Below, piece after piece: positions 21,103 through 25,150 of a DNA stretch of 25,150 nt (position 1 is the first letter of the stretch; each line of letters opens with the position of its first letter). Position numbers and translations under genes: made by a program. This stretch comes from Plakobranchus ocellatus (taxonomy: Eukaryota; Mollusca; Gastropoda; Plakobranchidae). The stretch lies in the NCBI GenBank assembly GCA_019648995.1, contig BLXT01000407.1:126538-151687 (forward strand), written 5' to 3'. The notes below the pieces were generated by a model. That model did not search any database, had not been told where the DNA came from, and saw only the letters and a list, made by a program, of their open reading frames with translations.

Positions 21103-21273
21103 AAAAAGAAATTGACATTTTGTCAGCGATACTACTTTACTTGTTAGATATGGCAAGAGTGAAGACTCGATTATTAAGGTTAATTTTTATGGCGTCTCTG
21201 TTAAAGATTGGTTTTTGTATAAAGCGAACAAGGTGATCTCAGGCTTTCAGGCCCTCCGTCAGACCAGGGCGCC

Positions 21274-21280
21274 GAGAGAA

Positions 21281-21361
<81 letters not shown>
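21274..21361. repeat. (GA)n microsatellite
   Basis: About 88 bases of GA dinucleotides with a few GAAA interruptions. Confidence 0.97.
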
Positions 21362-21362
<1 letters not shown>

Positions 21363-21585
21363 CGTCCTTATAAATTATGCTAGAGTGCAATTAAACTTAA
21401 GGAAAATTGAAGCACCGGGATAACAAAGTATAAATCTCTTTAATGTCTTTCTAAAAATGCTCATAATGGTCCATATCAGTAAAACCGATTATTATCATCT
21501 ATTCATCACTTAATAAAATATATCATATTAAACCTGAAAGTATGTATCCCTTTATCGTCAGCATCATATTCTCTATAATGGTTCT

Positions 21586-21598
21586 CCCCCCCCCCCCC
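21586..21598. repeat. poly(C) tract, 13 bp
   Basis: An uninterrupted run of 13 C followed by AA and a T-run. Confidence 0.9.
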
Positions 21599-21868
21599 AA
21601 CTTTTTTTTCTGTTTTACATCTTCTAAAAAGAACATTTTTCTTTCCTTCAAAAACTATGTTACAGTTCAGTTGAAAAGTTTATTTAATTTTCACTGTATT
21701 TGTTTTTCGCTGCTTGTTTATGAAAGGAACAATTAACCTTTTGACTTTCATATAAATGACAGCAATAAATTCAATTATATAAAAATTACTAAGGGCCAAG
21801 TGAAAAAGAGCTCTGTGCCTATTTCGTAACCGTAATGAAATATAAGTCAATAAATCATTATCAGATCC

Positions 21869-21896
21869 CATCATCATAATCATCATCATCATCATC
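21869..21896. repeat. (ATC)n microsatellite
   Basis: CATCAT trinucleotides with one AAT interruption. Confidence 0.9.
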
Positions 21897-22124
21897 TTAG
21901 ACATCGAAATAACTATTTTCTAAAAATTGTTGTGGTAGCCATTGTTATAGAGATAGATCTAAGGTGTAGACAAATACTTTTTTTAAAACAATTATATCAT
22001 AACAAAAATCATTTTCAGCCGTACGCAGTATCAACAGCAACATCAGTTAGATCTAATGAATCGGAGGAGTGGACCATGTTTGTTGCAGTGTAAGGCAGCT
22101 AATTACGATTTAATTGTAACACTT

Positions 22125-22582
22125 GATCTAGAATCTAGATTAAGAACTGAAGATCAGATTCAAGATTCCATATCTAAAATGTAGTCTTACACTATCTAGA
22201 TTAAATCTAGATTCTAGATCTAGACCATAATATGCTTATTAAACAAATAAAAATAAGCGCTATCTGTACAGAAAAAAAATTAAAACTTAATCTGCATTGA
22301 GAACTAGATCTAGATCTAGATCTAGATCTAAATTCTAGATCTAGAATCTAATCTATATCTAGAGATCTGGATCTATCGGGAATCTAATTCAAATTTTGTG
22401 AAGATTATGATCTCAATGGCATGGTTTATGTTCTAGATCTTAAAATTTGTAAATCTAGATTAGATCAAAACAATATTTTTTTTTCTTTAAATTTTGATTT
22501 GTGTGATAATGAAGAGCTTGTCCTGTTGGTTTGATTAAAATCGAGATCTAGATATCTAGATCTTGATCTAGATCTAAATCTA
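22125..22582. repeat. CTAGAT-rich palindromic repeat cluster
   Basis: Blocks of TCTAGA/AGATCT words recur at 22125-22144, 22193-22226, 22303-22366, 22432-22465 and 22541-22582. The core 22303-22330 is a perfect (CTAGAT)n run of 28 bases. The hexamer is close to its own reverse complement, so every block can fold on itself and pair with the other blocks on either strand. From memory such repeats are common in several gastropod genomes. Confidence 0.9.
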
Positions 22583-22619
22583 CGCTTAGTGCATCTGCCT
22601 TAGAATAAAGAAATCTATT

Positions 22620-22648
22620 AAAAAAATAAATAAATAAATAAAAAAAAC
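22620..22648. repeat. (AAAT)n microsatellite
   Basis: AAAT units flanked by A-runs. Confidence 0.8.
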
Positions 22649-23194
22649 ATAGGCCAAAAATTAATTGGCTTTATTAAAGTTGGAAGATAATTATAAACGG
22701 TAGATAATATGTTCCCAAAGCCAACAAGGCATCTTCTTTAAAAAATGTGTTGAAGCATGAAGTTGAAAGCTTACGGCGTTGTTAAAAAATTATAAATAAA
22801 AAATTGAGGGTATGATGCTGGTGGTACATAAGCCGAGATTCCTACTTTTAGTTTTCCTATAATTTGCGACCCTGACTTTAAAATCTTTAAGCATTTCGAG
22901 GACCAGCAAAATTTAAACAGAGAGAACTATTTTAGTGTGAAAATTGCCTAAAACTGGCTATTAACATCATCTCTATAAATCAACAGCCTAACAGGCACTT
23001 CGTCTTTAGGTGCCCTGTCTGGAACAGATATTGGCGATCATTTTCTTCCGCTCAAACCTGTTCTCAGTTAACCATTTATTATAAAGTTGTTATTGCTATC
23101 GTTACCTATTGGCCATGACCTAATACTTTCAATAAAAGTTATTCTCTGTCTAATTTTACTGCGTTTGCCTACAATCTTTCCAATAATTGCTTAG

Positions 23195-23960
23195 TGTTCT
23201 AAACACGCTTCGGCAAATATGTCTGGAAACGCAATATTCACTTTGTCAATGCCTATGGTGTATAGATATCCAAAAAGGCCTCCATCTCTGCTTCAAGGAT
23301 TATTCTAAGGTCTTTGACAAAGTAAAACAAATAAAGATGTTTCGTCTGCTCGAAAAATTAGGCATTGATAGTAATTAGAAATCTATACTGGGATCAAGCT
23401 GCATCTTTAAGAATTGAAAAAAGTGATTCTAAATTCCCCAAAGTAAGTAGTGTGAGGCAGGGAGGGATGTGTAATGTGTCCTGGTGTCTTTAACCTATAT
23501 AATTAAATAATCTCAAGGAATCTTGATATTTCAGGCTAAAAAATAAATCAAGAAAATAATATTAATCTCAAATATGCAGATGATAAAGTTTGATAGCAAA
23601 ATCTGATGAGCAACTTCAAAATAAGATAGCGAAAGAATGGACCTGAACAGAAAACGGAATTCATGGTCATCTAAAAGAAATCCATTTCAAAAACTAAAAC
23701 CAATACTGGCAATCAGAAAAATCAGAACGGAAACCAAAAAATGGGTATTGAAAACATATGAATGGTCAGTACTGTTATATAATATGAGTGTTCAACAATA
23801 AACAAGGAAACGGAGAAAACTAGAGACAGTAGAGATGTGGTTATCATGGACGGAATAGAAGAGGCTCAGAGGCAATAGACTTAAAAGGCGAAAAGCCCTG
23901 AAGCGAACAATCATAAAATCGAAAATGTACCATGATTAAGAAATTGATTAAACAAGTTAG
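23195..23960 (+). pseudogene. LINE remnant with decayed reverse transcriptase
   Basis: The plus strand holds a 5'-truncated non-LTR retrotransposon frame. NAIFTL near 23227 precedes LCFKDYSKVFDKVK (23286-23327), which contains motif A of the polymerase palm with its aspartate. RLLEKLGID follows. VRQGG (23452-23466) matches motif B. YADD (23573-23584) is the catalytic motif C. Further on, KTYEWSVLLYN near 23750 and LETVEMW near 23820 match the downstream region. Many stops and at least several frame changes break it, so no activity is possible. The 3' end is indistinct and runs toward the GA microsatellite at 24127. Confidence 0.8.
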
Positions 23961-24126
23961 AGGGTAACCTGAGCTAATGTTAGCGTTGCTTTTTTTTTCG
24001 GGGGGGTCTACATTGCTGCAATCAAAAAAAGGAAAGCTGCAAAATTGCCACGAAAGGGACGTATCCTTCAAGCACAAAATATGTTGCCAGGACGAGAGGC
24101 GGAGGGAGAGAAATTCAAATGAAAAC

Positions 24127-24184
24127 AGAGAGAGAGAGAGAGCGAGAGAGAGAGAGAGAGGGAGAGCGTGTGTGTCTGTGTGTA
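24127..24184. repeat. (AG)n-(TG)n compound microsatellite
   Basis: AG dinucleotides with a GCGA interruption, changing to GTGTGT near 24169. Confidence 0.93.
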
Positions 24185-24355
24185 CTTGCGATAGTAGGTA
24201 TGTCTGGGCAATTGCTTTTTCTTCAAGCTATTAAAATTTATTTATTATTCGACTTTCTAATGTTCACCGTCTATTTTTAACTCTTAACTTACTATCTACT
24301 TACATATAACCCGCACACACATATGTATGCAGAAACATATTTTGACGCCATTTTA

Positions 24356-24366
24356 CCCCCCCCCCC
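24356..24366. repeat. poly(C) tract, 11 bp
   Basis: A run of 11 C followed by a G and an A-run. Confidence 0.9.
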
Positions 24367-25062
24367 GAAAAAAAAAATTTCTTTTACTACAAATACCATC
24401 TTAAAACAATATCTTCACGTCTACTTAGCTATTACTATTGGCCAGCCCAATTATTTCTCTTCTGGCCTCTCTATTTATTTTCTTTCCTCTTTCCATTTCC
24501 ATGTATTAGTGTCATTGTTACTACAACTAACCACTAACAAAATAGACTAAATCTACTCAAAGCTTACACTATGAAAGCCGTCTTTCTTTTTTTGTCTTTA
24601 AAAAAATTACACACGCGTAAAGAATTTGCTTGTTCTCCTTAAAAATAAAGTCTTCTCTTGCCCAAATTTCCATAATGTAAAAACAGCGAACATGCTACAA
24701 CCTCCTTAACTACCGAAGACGCTGACCGTCAACAAACCCGTTGCCCTCTGGTGACGACGATCAGACAATGATTTCAACCATGCACACTACTCCTGCTGCT
24801 GCTACGGTGCTACTCGAAAATGTTCAGGGGTTCACTCAAATGCCCATACCCAGCCCTCCCGCCTAGTCATGATTATTCTCTCAGCATAAATGCATTTTTC
24901 GGCGCACGATTGGTGTCTATTCTATAACTCGTTGAAAGATGTGTTCAATTTTATTTTTCCTTTTAGTGTTTTAGTATTTTTTTTTTTCGGTTGCATATTG
25001 GTAGTAAATCTGAAAAGATATATCTAAGAGTTCAATATTCGCAGGGCTTTGCGAATTTCGGT

Positions 25063-25096
25063 CTGCATGCGCATGTGTGTGTGTGTATATGTATGT
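25063..25096. repeat. (TG)n-rich tract
   Basis: Alternating purine-pyrimidine sequence, GCATGCGCATGTGTG followed by TATGTATGTG. Confidence 0.8.
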
Positions 25097-25117
25097 GTAT
25101 CGGTCTCTCATTTCCTC

Positions 25118-25118
<1 letters not shown>

Positions 25119-25150
<32 letters not shown>
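25119..25150. repeat. poly(C)/(CT)n microsatellite running off the window end
   Basis: A short C-run continues as CT dinucleotides to the last base, so the full length is unknown. Confidence 0.93.

Larger units (their letters stand above)
20720..25150. other. 5' flank and first intron(s) of the GT14 gene; UTR exon and promoter not located
   Basis: The acceptor before exon 1 implies at least one non-coding upstream exon on the minus strand. I could not identify it. The stretch 24690-24880 is less AT-rich than its surroundings and is a weak candidate for a first exon or promoter. The remainder holds microsatellites and the LINE remnant listed separately. Confidence 0.4.

Noticed and set aside
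24690-24880. Less AT-rich stretch as a first exon or promoter of the GT14 gene
   Set aside because: Composition alone is weak evidence. No donor site or core promoter element could be tied to it.
1-25150. CRISPR array, operon or other prokaryotic system
   Set aside because: Introns, microsatellites and animal transposons show this is a eukaryotic nuclear sequence. No spaced identical repeats of CRISPR type are present.

Overview
The window looks like nuclear DNA from an invertebrate animal. It is AT-rich, carries long introns with GT-AG borders, and holds many microsatellites and decayed transposons. An array of CTAGAT-type palindromic repeats, (GA)n tracts and the style of the LINE and P-element remnants suggest a mollusc, probably a gastropod. 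That placement is inference and cannot be fixed from the sequence alone.

The only clear intact protein gene lies on the minus strand, from the start codon at 20712 to the stop at 10354. It has eight coding exons that join in frame into a 486-residue type II Golgi membrane enzyme of glycosyltransferase family 14. This is the GCNT group (core-2 / I-branching beta-1,6-N-acetylglucosaminyltransferases). All seven introns have GT-AG ends and every split codon gives the residue expected for the family. The protein has exactly eight cysteines, which match the four disulfide pairs of mammalian core-2 enzyme.

The large fourth intron (13921-18460) holds a broken P-element/THAP9-like transposase on the plus strand (about 15177-17545). 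The sixth intron holds the 3' part of a LINE (11941-12300), also on the plus strand. A second, longer LINE remnant of what looks like the same family lies upstream of the gene (23195-23960). It still shows reverse-transcriptase motifs A and C but is full of stops.

The first 10.3 kb is downstream of the gene and has no recognisable coding region. It contains poly(A) tracts, a 77/79-bp tandem duplication and two inverted repeats. It also contains the most interesting object here: a minus-strand hairpin at 3551-3639 with a 35-position stem and a 19-nt loop. On the minus strand 33 of the 35 positions pair, and all seven wobble positions are G-U pairs only on that strand. This is the geometry of a microRNA precursor, and I do not recognise it as a known microRNA.

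The region upstream of the coding start (20720-25150) should hold the unidentified 5' UTR exon or exons and the promoter. It also contains degenerate copies of the acceptor/start-codon motif, the CTAGAT array, GA/TG/CT microsatellites and the LINE remnant.
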